Assembly: GCA_002633005.1 (NCBI GenBank)
Contig: NMRA01000860.1
Location: 10,328-50,966 of the forward strand
Direction: 5' to 3'
Source: Phoronis australis
Lineage: Eukaryota; Phoronida; Phoronidae
DNA length: 40,639 nucleotides
Made by a program: the position numbers and the translations under genes. Under the pieces are notes generated by a model. The model saw only the letters and a program-made list of their open reading frames with translations, was not told where the DNA came from and made no database searches. Below, piece after piece: positions 31,868 through 40,639 of the stretch. Position 1 is the first letter of the stretch; each line of letters starts with the position of its first letter.

Positions 31868-32067
31868 TAATAAACAAATAAAAAACGGAAAAATCACGAA
31901 CCCAAGTGGGAGGCGAACCACAAGTCTCTACCGAGATTGGCGGTCTATTGTGCTCTTGCCACGGTCCTCAGTAGCTCAGTGGTAAGAGCACTAGACCGGC
32001 AATCTGGAGACTTGTGGTTCCATTCTCAGTTGGGGTTCCTGATTTTTCTGTGTTTATTTGTTCACTA
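31868..32067. mobile_element. Foldback pair of tRNA-like sequences
   Basis: Two arms (about 31868-31961 and 31980-32067) are inverted copies around an 18-bp spacer. The outer parts share taaacaaat and aaaatca; the inner parts share tggtaagagca. The right arm reads like a tRNA: tagctcagtggtaagagc (A box), an anticodon arm ctaga/tctgg with loop ccggcaa at 31991-32007, and ggttccattct (decayed B box). The left arm has ggttcgcctcc. The acceptor stem does not pair, so neither arm is called a functional tRNA. A minus-strand aataaa near 32053 lies in this element and could polyadenylate the neighbouring gene. Confidence 0.7.
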
Positions 32068-32152
32068 TTGGCCAACATCAGACTCTATATTTCCTATAGG
32101 GATGCGCGCTCAGCAGTTTGGACGGTAGAAAGGTCAATGATTGCTATTTTAC

Positions 32153-32487
32153 TTACACTTCTTGCCAATATGCGTAGAAAACTTTCCATCCTTTAAGGAT
32201 GGGACCATCGGTGATTAGTTGGTCGTATTCCAATCTGCCCGTGTACTTCCAATTGAATGTCCACAGAGTTGCAGGAAATGCAGAGGAGAGATACACCTCG
32301 TTCGTGTGGGGCTTGAATGCGAGATTAGTTACGTGTTGAAGCTCTTTTGGAAGTGTGATTAATGTGGACGGTTCCCCACCGTTAGGTCCAAACACATCGA
32401 TAACTCCTTTTCCGTAATGCGTAACGAGTAGGTTTCCCATTGAGTCAAACTCCATGCCGTCAAATCCACCATCATAAACGCCGGTCC
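32153..32487 (-). CDS. SMP-30-like gene, last exon
   Basis: Starts after catcatgcag; two bases complete the Gly codon left by the previous exon, then TGVYDGGFDGMEFD. The stop TAA overlaps a possible donor (gt|gtaagt), so the last residues (KGWKVFYAYWQEV) could be intron read-through if another exon exists. The acceptor has a poor pyrimidine tract. Confidence 0.8.
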
Positions 32488-35400
32488 CTGCATGATGATC
32501 AAACTTCGTCATCCTTTATACGAATACTAGCTGTTATTTTCAATTGCCATTATGTCCAAGTGTTTGTCAAATGACTGGAAAGCTGGCGCTTTATTAAACA
32601 AAAAGTTTTACCGAGTCTGTCAAGTTCCTGGCTTTTGCCTTGAACAAAAACTAGTCAGATGTACCAGATCAAGATTTAAAAGGATACTAAACCCTGTTTT
32701 GAAAGCGAATCAACGTTGTGTCACGTATCAGTATTGGCGTCAAGTCTTGAACGATAATAGTGAGAGCCGGCTACCCCTATGTCAGAGATCGGATGTCATG
32801 GTTCTTGGTGGATGATGTTTCCCCACAGCTGCAGTGTAATTCGCTGAAAGCGTAGGTCACGCTTGCCCGTTTAGCAGACTTTGAAAAGAGTTTTCAAAAT
32901 GTCCTCCAAACTTTTTATGGTTGTCGGGGTTACAGAGCATTATTTTTTGTGGAGAATTGGATAGATAAGTCGTTTTTAATATTCTTTAATAGGTCAAAAC
33001 AAGGTTTGGTGTCCTTTCAAAGCATTCACCTTGCGGGTATCGTCAATCAAAATAACCTGATACACTGATATACCCGTGTTTTGCTCTGTCAAATGGCCCC
33101 ATCGTCACCAAGTTGAATTCTCTTTTCACAAAATTTCACTCCCCCAATCCAAACCTGGAGACCCTTCCGTAGACCTAATTAGCTTCTTGCGAAATTACAC
33201 GAGTGCGAGGTGAGCGTTTAGAGTACATGTATGTTAGGGAACTTACTAGATTATCCTTGTGAAATAGCGGCCAGTGAAGTGCGAAATTACGCGAGTGCAA
33301 AGCGAACGCTTCGAGAGTATGTTGGGGAAATTACGAGATGATCCTTGTAAAATGGCGGCCAGTGGAGTCGTCAGTGCAAATTTAGCAACGATATGTACTT
33401 GTTTTCTTCGAGTTAGCAGGTCTCTTACCGGGCAAAAGACAATCGTGAATGAGGGATTTGGAAGGTGGGGGTATTCTAAGCAGTCACCTGTGAATACAGG
33501 TCGTTATTCACGCTTTCTCATTTGTGAAACGAAAAGGATTGCAGCCTTGCAAGTGGTTCTATGCTTTCACCGCACTCGGACATTAGCAGGCCATATGACG
33601 GACCTTTGAAAAAAGTATGAAACTCATATGAGAGTTCTCATGTACAGTATATACAGTCAATAGGTTTTTCCTTTGAGAGGTTGCATAACTCTATAGCCTG
33701 TAGGTCACATGGCATCTGCAATTGATGCTTGAAATTTGAACCAAATTACTGTCCACAGATAGCGCCCACAACCAATATCCTACTTCCGCTTGTCTGTGGT
33801 TATCTCAAACTTCTATTGAGAAGGACCAGTGGTTCCCCAGAACAAGTCTGCCGATCGTCTCACTTTCACTTTTGTTCACGACAGTAAGCTTGATCCAAAT
33901 AGAATGAAAACAGGAAGAAGACACGTTTTCAGTTATATGTAGGCCCTACTGATGGCCGTAGTTTGAACTTTTCAGGAACAGTTCAATAATTTTGCTACTC
34001 TGCTATATAAAACTGGTATTCTTCAAACTAAGTTTAGATTTAAGGCACTTACCGTCATAAGGTTGGTTCCAGCTTGTTCAGCTTTATTCAGATTAAAACG
34101 ATTTTTTGAGTTTAAGGAGAGTTGAAANCCTTGCAAGTGGTTCTATGCTTTCACCGCACTCGGACATTAGCAGGCCATATGACGGACCCTTTGAAAAAAG
34201 TATGAAACTCATATGAGAGTTCTCACGTACAGTATATACAGTCAATAGGTTTTTCCTGTGAGAGGTTGCAGAACTCTATAGCCTGTAGGTCACATGGCAT
34301 CTGCAATTGATGCTTGAAATTTGAACCAAATTACTGTCCACAGATAGCGCCCACAACCAATCCTACTTCCGCTTGTCTGTGGTTATCTCAAACTTCTATT
34401 GAGAAGGACCAGTGGTTCCCCAGAACAAGTCTGCCGATCGTCTCACTTTCACTTTTGTTCACGACAGTAAGCTTGATCCAAATAGAATGAAAACAGGAAG
34501 AAGACACGTTTTCAGTTATATGTAGGCCCTACTGATGGCCGTAGTTTGAACTTTTCAGGAACAGTTCAATAATTTTGCTACTCTGCTATATAAAACTGGT
34601 ATTCTTCTTACCGTCATAAGGTTGGTTCCAGCTTGTTCAGCTTTATTCAGATTAAAACGATTTTTTGAGTTTAAGGAGAGTTAAAAGTTGGTCACAATTT
34701 GAGTCCGAGCTCGACATACCAGAAAAATTTGCAAACAGGTTAAGTTAAAGGAGAATGCCACCCGATTTAATTAGTCTTTTTACCGTCTCAGTCGGTCTAT
34801 ATCCGCATCAGCTCGCCGAGAAGTGTCGCGTTCAACTGTGAGGAAGGTGAGAAACGACGCAGTGACGTCAGTGTTTCTTCGGCAGCGTGAGTGCCGCTAT
34901 GTTGTAGTTTCGTTCCGCTTGTGCGAACTATGAAGCTGCGAGGAAAGCGGGTATATTGTTTTTTCGATTTCCTCGAGAGCCCATAATGCTTAGAAAGTGG
35001 CTCGCGGTAGTGAAGAATGAAAACTACGCCGTTAGTATGCGGCTGTGAAACGTCTCCATGTCTGTCAGTGGCCTGCACTTCGTCGGATCGGTTGTTGGTC
35101 AGGTTTTGATTATGGAGAATTGTAGTTGGCCATAAAAACATAAACAATTAAAATTAATTCGAGGCGTGAGAACCTAACGTTTTATGTAACCTGTTTGATG
35201 ACTGACTCGTTCGTTAGGCTCCTGTCCTCCGGGTTTCGCCACTTCTTTTTCTCAGCCCTAAAAAACGTCGGAAGCACACCTTCTTTCATTGCGGTGCAAA
35301 ACCAGGATGGTCCGTGAGACACATCTGCGCTTCTGCAAGAATTCGTTTCACTTGCGGAATTTCGTGGCAGCAAACACGATCACTCGTTCCATCATCGTGC

Positions 35401-38400
35401 AGTTAGCTCATTCACACGTAGTTCAAACGGTTTTCGGAAGTATTGTTATGTTCCGTTGTCTGTGCACGTTCACAGAGCGTGTTAATCGATGAATTCAAGC
35501 GATAAGCTGACATCAGTAAGCGTGTTGTGAACTGCTGAACAGACTGCATTCGAACCTCTGACATCATTGGTTAATTTCAACACCTCCGTCTGCTGTCAGG
35601 TAAAAGAGCTGTACTTGCTGTTATCGAGTGGAACTACTCGATATAAATTGAAACAAAATAGGTTTTTTTGGGTGGCATTCTCCTTTAACTTTATTGAGAC
35701 CGGCCGCAATAACAAACTGTCAGTTACTACTACATTTAGATATCATTACAGAGTTGAGTAAGGACCAAATCGAAAGCGCTTTCATAACAGAAAGTGGCTT
35801 AAATCAAAGGCAATCCTTTGACATAAAAGGCGTTTTTGCAGCTTTCAGTAAAAAAAGTTTATTAAGATCGCTGAATACCGAGTGTTTTCGAATCAATTTT
35901 AATACCTGTTTTGTTTGCAATCATGTGTTTATCCGACCGTCTTAGCTACAACCGGGCTTGCGACGTTTCCTAAATCGGGTCTGAACGAGCGCAATTATTT
36001 TACGAACAAGCGGTCGTGCTCGTGGAAGTTACCAGTTGGAGCTCTTACCAGGCGATGAAGTGCCCCATAATCGTCTGTTGCGAACTTGGCATGGTCCGAC
36101 GATATCATAGGCCCACAAATTTCGAGTGAAGGTTTCCGCTACCAATACACGAACAGGCTGTCCATCGTTTGAGTGTTGAACAGCGATGCCATTACAGTAG
36201 TGTTCACTGGTATCTAGCTTTATTATGTCGCCTTTTGTCCTGCAAAACACCGCGTGCAGGTTTTTCATTTCAACGTTAATTTCAGAATGCGGGGATAAGG
36301 ATCGACCCACGGATCTAGGTGAACGAAATGGGATGCAGTTGCCGTTTTGCTTCTCGAATATCCGCTACATCAAACCGTAACGTGTGGCCACTAAGAGCTG
36401 GTGCAGGGCGAAGTTCTTCTCACCCTTCCCAATGCTCAAGCACCGTATATGCATGGTCACTCAGTGGCGGATCTAGGATACCATAAGGAGGGGGGGCAAC
36501 ATCCTGAGGGAATTGGGCAAAGCGCGAATGTATGTGGATAGGCGGCCCCAAAGTTGCGGGAGTTGAGGATGTACATGTAGACCTTCTGTTCAGAAAATCT
36601 ATCGTTGGGGAACGTGTCTCCGCGTCTGAGCCCCCCCCCCCCTTCGTCCGCTACCGGTTCTAGCTTCTGAACTCAATATTTCTTGAGTTCACGCTGTTGC
36701 TGTTTCATTTTGCTTGCGGCAGCCAGGGGGGGGGGCTGCCTCCCTCCCCCCTGAATCCGCCTATGTCAATCTTTTAGGCCAGCATTCGGATCACCTCAAG
36801 TATTTCCGTAGCGTCAACGGAGGTGAACTGTGTCACGCGCGACCTTCAGTCATACGGTCAGTCATTCTCCAGTTTGAAAACCACTGACACGACTTGCCAT
36901 ACGACTGTTCAAGTTAGCGCATGCCAAGATAACCTTTATGACTGACCTGCCGAGGTTTGTTCTCATTATAATTTGAAGGGGAAATTGCGTTTCACTTGGG
37001 AAATTGCACTAGTACATGTATACGTAATACTTGTTCAGTTTTGCCGTGTGTCAAATAGCGGGACATTTTGGTTCTGTGGGTGTGTTTTAGTGTTCTAGTC
37101 CGACTATAGTGGGACAATTGGCAAGTACACTGTACGTTGTCAGCGTCACAAAGTACTGGATTGGATTCTTTCACGAGAATGCGTAAATACTATAAGTAAC
37201 ATTTACTGCCCAGAAATCGAATTAACAAAAAGTATCTGTCCAATAGCTAATCATTGCACAGATGAATTATTAGGAAACAATTGAAAACAGTAACAATACA
37301 TGTACGAACGCTCGCGCGCACACACACACGCACACACATAGCTACGCAATTGCGAGAGTAGATTTTCTGAAGTTACGTAAACACAGCTTAAAGAAAGGCC
37401 TACACTTTTCATAAATAATTCCAGAACAGACATTCAGAAACGAAATGTCACTTCCGTAACACTATTTTAAGACCCACAAATATTGAGAGAAAGTCCAAGC
37501 ATGTGATTCGAAGATTGCACCTGAAAAGATATCAGAGGCCAGATTATTTCCTGCATCCAGCCAAGGCCAACGGTCGGAGGGTATAAAGAATGTCCAATAA
37601 AGTTTTTTCGTTTATTGACCAACTTTGCCGGAAATAGGTGGTTGTCTGGAACCGAACCTCAGGAATCCCGCCTGATGAAAAAATGACAAAATGAAAACGA
37701 AGCAGTCAAATTAGACTTAATTTGATAACTACAACAGTGGATCAAAACTCAATCGAGCAGACGACCTGAAATTTTTAGCGCACTGTCGCGGCTAGTCTCA
37801 GGGACACAAGCTCTAGTAATAGAGTACATAGGTCACGTGCTAAAGTTGGCATTACAGTGCTAGTGTTCCATGGTAAGACTAGATGAGATTCCTATGGCAT
37901 TTCGACGTGTAACGATTATTTCATATTCACATTTTATTAGCGAACAGGAGTCCGTTTTATCACATAAATCCCGAGGTCTATGCCTGGTCTTGGCAAAGAC
38001 GGTCGAAACTTCAATTTTTATTTGCTCACAGCACATTTACATGGCTCGCGAAGGCGGCCTATAGTCCGAGTGTCTAAAATTATTGGCTTGGCGTCATTTG
38101 CAACGTTTCACTGCTGTGTATCAATTGCAATAACATGTCTAGACGACCGTATCAATCACCGCACTTACGACCTGTGATAAAACAGGTCCACGATGTCCCA
38201 GCCATATTTATCAGCGTGTCCCTCTGTGATATTCTGGACAAGAACAATGCGGAGCGTTGAAATGCACAACGACTGCACCGCAGCAAAATTCGTTTTCGAG
38301 CCTCAGAAGTGGGCGGCTCTCTATATTAATATAGGTGGGCCCCACTCAAAGGCTACCAAGATCTCTCTGCCCATTTTGACTCTGATGCTTTGGTTGTTTG

Positions 38401-39032
38401 CATTGTTCGCCCTATGGGTGCGTTTTATTTCCACTGATGATATTTTGAGTCACGTTTAAACTTCTGTGTATATTGTAAATATGACATTCATTACGAACAG
38501 AGAACTTGTTTAGTATTTACTTTTTGTTCTTACGTTGACCTAAAACCACATTTGTCAAAAAATCTCTTGCCTAAAATAATTTCGTCGTGTCTAAGGGGAT
38601 ATGTGACCGAGATCAAGATTGATTTTTGGCCAGAGGAACCGGTTTTTTATCCCTGTAATCGTTTGGCAAAGCTTAGAGATCCGATGGTAGACCTACATGA
38701 TACATATGTAGTCCTCACCTGTTATAACAGTAAAGTGACCCATTCACTTGCATTCCAGGAGAAAAAACATTCGTATACTCAGCTGGAGCTATTTCTCCCA
38801 GAGGGCCAGTGATCCACATATTTCCAGTAAAGTCAAACGTCCCATCGTTGAAGCCTTGCAGTGGTTGGTTGGTGGAGTCTGTCCGTGCAACTTGTGTCAC
38901 CTCTCCACTAGGGGTCACTTTGAGCAGAGCGTGCCTAAGATCTGTGATCCATAGGTTGCCATGTTGGTCGCACTGACCGCCGTTAGAGAGACCGCCAATA
39001 GAGTGGATATTGGGTTGGGCAATACTTGACAT
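32153..39032 (-). CDS. SMP-30/gluconolactonase-like protein, three exons seen (5' incomplete)
   Basis: Minus-strand exons 39032-38719, 36239-36049 and 32487-32153 join in frame (phases 2 and 1) to 279 codons and a stop. They encode the SMP-30/gluconolactonase beta-propeller fold, whose members are metal-dependent lactonases or related hydrolases. Family blocks are GGQCDQHGNLWITD, DGTFDFTGNMWITGPLGEIA, NGSLYCYNR, YCNGIAVQHSNDGQP, VAETFTRNLWAYDI, DGGFDGMEFDSMGNLLVTHY, VFGPNGG and NLAFKPHTNEVYLSSA. Two usual metal ligands are seen (Asn of CNGIAV, Asp of FDGMEFD). The N-terminal Glu of the EGP motif is missing, and the first exon follows a strong acceptor. An upstream exon probably encodes it, outside what I could identify. 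The substrate is unknown. Confidence 0.85.
32488..33188 (-). other. Intron sequence, no recognised feature
   Basis: Only short unrecognised ORFs on either strand. Confidence 0.4.
33189..33370. repeat. 92-bp tandem duplication
   Basis: gcgaaattac at 33189 and 33281 begin two diverged copies; both contain gagtgc, gagcgtt/gaacgct, atccttgt and gcggccagtg. No N is involved. Confidence 0.8.
33545..34686. repeat. 580-bp direct duplication around the N at 34128
   Basis: 33545-34127 is repeated at 34129-34686, starting with ccttgcaagtggttctatgc in both. The copies differ by scattered substitutions, a few short indels and a deletion of about 23 bp (aactaagtttagatttaagg region). The junction is exactly the N, so two haplotypes or contig ends were probably placed in series. 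Confidence 0.9.
34745..35688. mobile_element. 944-bp non-autonomous element with 19-bp perfect TIRs
   Basis: ttaaaggagaatgccaccc at 34745-34763 is exactly inverted at 35670-35688. The terminal ttaa at both ends could be part of the TIR or a TTAA target duplication. No transposase motif is seen in the short ORFs inside. It lies in an intron of the SMP-30-like gene. Confidence 0.8.
36049..36239 (-). CDS. SMP-30-like gene, middle exon
   Basis: Starts after gtgttttgcag; its first base completes AGG (Arg), then TKGDIIKLDTSEHYCNGIAV. It ends at cctg|gtaaga with one base of a Gly codon. It contains the conserved Asn of NGIAV. Confidence 0.9.
36462..36766. mobile_element. Foldback element of the GGCGGAT(C) family
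   Basis: cagtggcggatctagg at the left end is inverted, with changes, as cctgaatccgcctatg at the right end (about 36751-36766). G-runs follow the left end and C-runs precede the right end. An inner pair around 36640 (ccgctaccggttcta) suggests a nested copy. It is a short palindromic MITE type. Confidence 0.7.
36767..38239 (-). other. Intron sequence with a CA microsatellite
   Basis: gcgcgcacacacacacgcac at about 37314-37338 is a short dinucleotide repeat. Nothing else is recognised. Confidence 0.5.
38240..38290 (-). repeat. Terminal scrap of family A, inverted
   Basis: gcggagcgttgaaatgcaca near 38250 matches the reverse complement of the family A 3' end (3390-3420), including the decayed hairpin and the following gcaccg. 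The rest of the element is missing. Confidence 0.6.
38719..39032 (-). CDS. SMP-30-like gene, first exon seen
   Basis: Follows a strong acceptor (gcctctttcacgcctctgcag). It begins with ATG but is probably internal: the family normally has about 50-80 more N-terminal residues with an EGP motif. It ends ttataacag|gtgagg in phase 2. An earlier donor-like gt after SPGMQ was rejected because NGSLYCYNR fits the family and joins in frame. Confidence 0.88.
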
Positions 39033-39757
39033 CTGCAGAGGCGTGAAAGAGGCAAACCGATGATATGTTGTTGTCAGTCATTTTAGATTGGATTGCTAGG
39101 CGTTGTTCTATACTGGTTACTCCATCTTGCGGGGAACGAGAATGATGGAAATCTCCAGTCTTTCCAAGGTCATACATAGTTAGACAAAGGAAAATTTTTC
39201 AAGGAAAGGAAGCAGATGAAGTTACCAAAAGCACAAGTAGTCGCTTAGAATTACTTTTGATGTCCGATATTACAAGAAAATGTCATGTTTTTTGGTCTGA
39301 AAGTACTGCATCTGTCATCTCAGTGGTCACATGTAAGGATAACTTGTCCGGGGTGTTGGCTTACGAAGAAAATGGGGTTTGAGTAAATGAATTAGTGTTA
39401 ATTTGAGCGGACTCACGAAAAGTTGTTTATTTCCACGATACCTTTTGCAGTTCTAGTTAAGCTGACCCCGAGGGCGAGACAGTATCGCCACCTGGTGGCT
39501 GATACAAAATCCGGCTTTCGGGATTAAAACCTTGTATTTCTGGTTAAAGCCAAATGCTGCGATATCCTATTGGGTATGGCGAGTTAGCGGGCGATATGCA
39601 CTATTGGATGGGCAGAGGGGAGTTAACTGATTGCTTTTAAGGCTTGATTTGTTACCTCAAACTAGTTTTGATTGCAGACTGGTATTAAGTAAGTTAGCAC
39701 TGCATATGGTATTTCAGAAGAACTATAGGGCGTAGCGAATCAAATGTTTCAACAAAT
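39033..39757. other. Upstream of the first seen SMP-30-like exon
   Basis: No EGP-containing exon found. A near-perfect palindrome, tatcgccacctggtggctgata, lies at 39483-39505 and contains gccacctggtggc. Confidence 0.4.
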
Positions 39758-40019
39758 ACGCGCACCCAGCCGAAAGATGGGGGGTCTCAATTTTCGAGAA
39801 TATGGATATTTTACTAAAAAACGTGTTACATTCAGAGCTATGAATTATGCATTTGCCGAATTTTGGTAGTGTCTGACTGTTAAGTGGACTTTTGTCTCGT
39901 GTTCTACTTTTCGGAATTTTTGTTTCTCTGAGGAGGACCTTTTTGCCCACTTCGCCGAATAGGGGGGTCGAACGAGCCTCCCGAGCCCCCCCCCATCCCC
40001 CTCCTGGGTGCGCGCATGC
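39758..40019. mobile_element. Foldback element, GCGCACCCAG family
   Basis: acgcgcacccagc at 39758-39770 is inverted at the right end (ctgggtgcgcgcatg, 40004-40018), with G-runs inside each end. It shares cgccgaataggggggtcga with the fragment at 1882. No ORF of interest. Confidence 0.65.
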
Positions 40020-40639
40020 AACAGTTTGTGCGTCCGAGAGCCGGGGCTCGCTTATTCACGGAACTTTGTGCTCGTCAGGGAATAGATACGTCAACGGCGC
40101 AAAATACGCGTTAAAATTTGAATTAGACCCTTGGCCGACACAATTCCCACAGCGTTTAAAAGGTTACTTAACCCTTTATCTTAGCTTAAAGCTGTATTTC
40201 GTCCTGTTTAGCTGGCAGAAAGACGACACTCAAATTAGACCGTTTACTCTTATAAAATCAGTTTCATAATATTCCTTACCGTGATGTGATACAATTTGCG
40301 TTCTAGAAAATCGAAACCGTCATCGACTCAAGAAAACCAGCTTCATTATTTTTTGTGGTTGTTCAACCTTAAAATTCCGAATAAGAAAATCATGGCACAT
40401 GAACGCATTGCCTTTGACTTGAGTTGCAGGCTCTTTGGGCAGTCTTTCAAGATCTATTGAGCGTGATAATATTTTGATACCCCAAAGTACTTCGGTCCAC
40501 AATTCAAACGTTGACGATGAATATATAGGGCCGCCCTGGATCTAATACACAGCGACACTCGAATCTCGCTGTATGTGCCCGCAATGCCGTAAACATCCGT
40601 CAGGCACGTTTGGTGCCACTGGAGTTTCACATGTAATTT
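40020..40639. other. No recognised feature
   Basis: Short ORFs only. A 5' exon of the SMP-30-like gene could lie here or beyond the window, but none was recognised. Confidence 0.35.

Noticed and set aside
31964-32040. Functional tRNA gene
   Set aside because: A box and anticodon arm are good, but the acceptor stem and T arm do not pair, and it is half of an inverted repeat.
32552-32815. 87-codon ORF (+) antisense to the SMP-30-like gene
   Set aside because: No recognised domain; lies in an intron and shows no codon or motif evidence.
34797-35147. 116-codon ORF (-)
   Set aside because: Lies inside the 944-bp TIR element, with no transposase motif or recognisable domain.
38983-39177. 64-codon ORF (-) just upstream of the SMP-30-like exon
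   Set aside because: Does not match the family's N-terminus and has no donor joining it in phase; it overlaps the splice acceptor.

Overview
The window looks like nuclear DNA of a marine invertebrate animal. It has intron-split genes with GT/AG junctions, long introns and intergenic spaces, decayed non-LTR retrotransposons, and many foldback (MITE-like) elements. Frequent taggcct/gtaggcc words and this repeat mix suggest an invertebrate deuterostome, possibly a hemichordate. That is a low-confidence inference; an echinoderm or amphioxus is not excluded.

Three protein-coding genes are well supported. (1) 8926-10107 (+): a 393-aa type II membrane glycosyltransferase of the beta-1,3-galactosyltransferase family (GT31), with its CDS in one exon behind a likely 5'-UTR splice acceptor. 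(2) 18988-28453 (+): a seven-exon, 300-aa ankyrin-repeat and SOCS-box (ASB-type) protein. Four consecutive exons are exactly 99 nt, one ankyrin repeat each. (3) 39032-32153 (-): three exons of an SMP-30/gluconolactonase-like beta-propeller protein that join in frame to 279 codons; the 5' exon or exons were not found. A THAP zinc-finger exon lies on the minus strand at 4488-4284, and a broken THAP-like start lies at 10305.

The rest is mostly repeats. 1-3430 holds copies of a dispersed repeat with about 142-bp sub-units and a roughly 443-bp higher-order period. Further copies lie at 13986-14745 (inverted) and 24575-25195 (in an ASB intron), with a terminal scrap at about 38240. Most sub-units carry a core resembling the CTCF binding site. 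5915-6990 (-) is a retrotransposon pseudogene. 11683-15370 is a mosaic of three LINE pieces. 15379-17828 is a 2.45-kb non-autonomous element with short inverted ends. Foldback elements sit at 1384, 2183, 19175, 31868, 34745, 36462 and 39758.

The sequence is a draft scaffold. Five single-N gaps occur at 1881, 8522, 18332, 19899 and 34128. Three of them (8522, 19899, 34128) are bracketed by near-identical direct copies, which look like unmerged contig ends or haplotypes rather than real duplications. The three main genes show no sign of acting together; they are ordinary neighbours in a repeat-rich animal locus.
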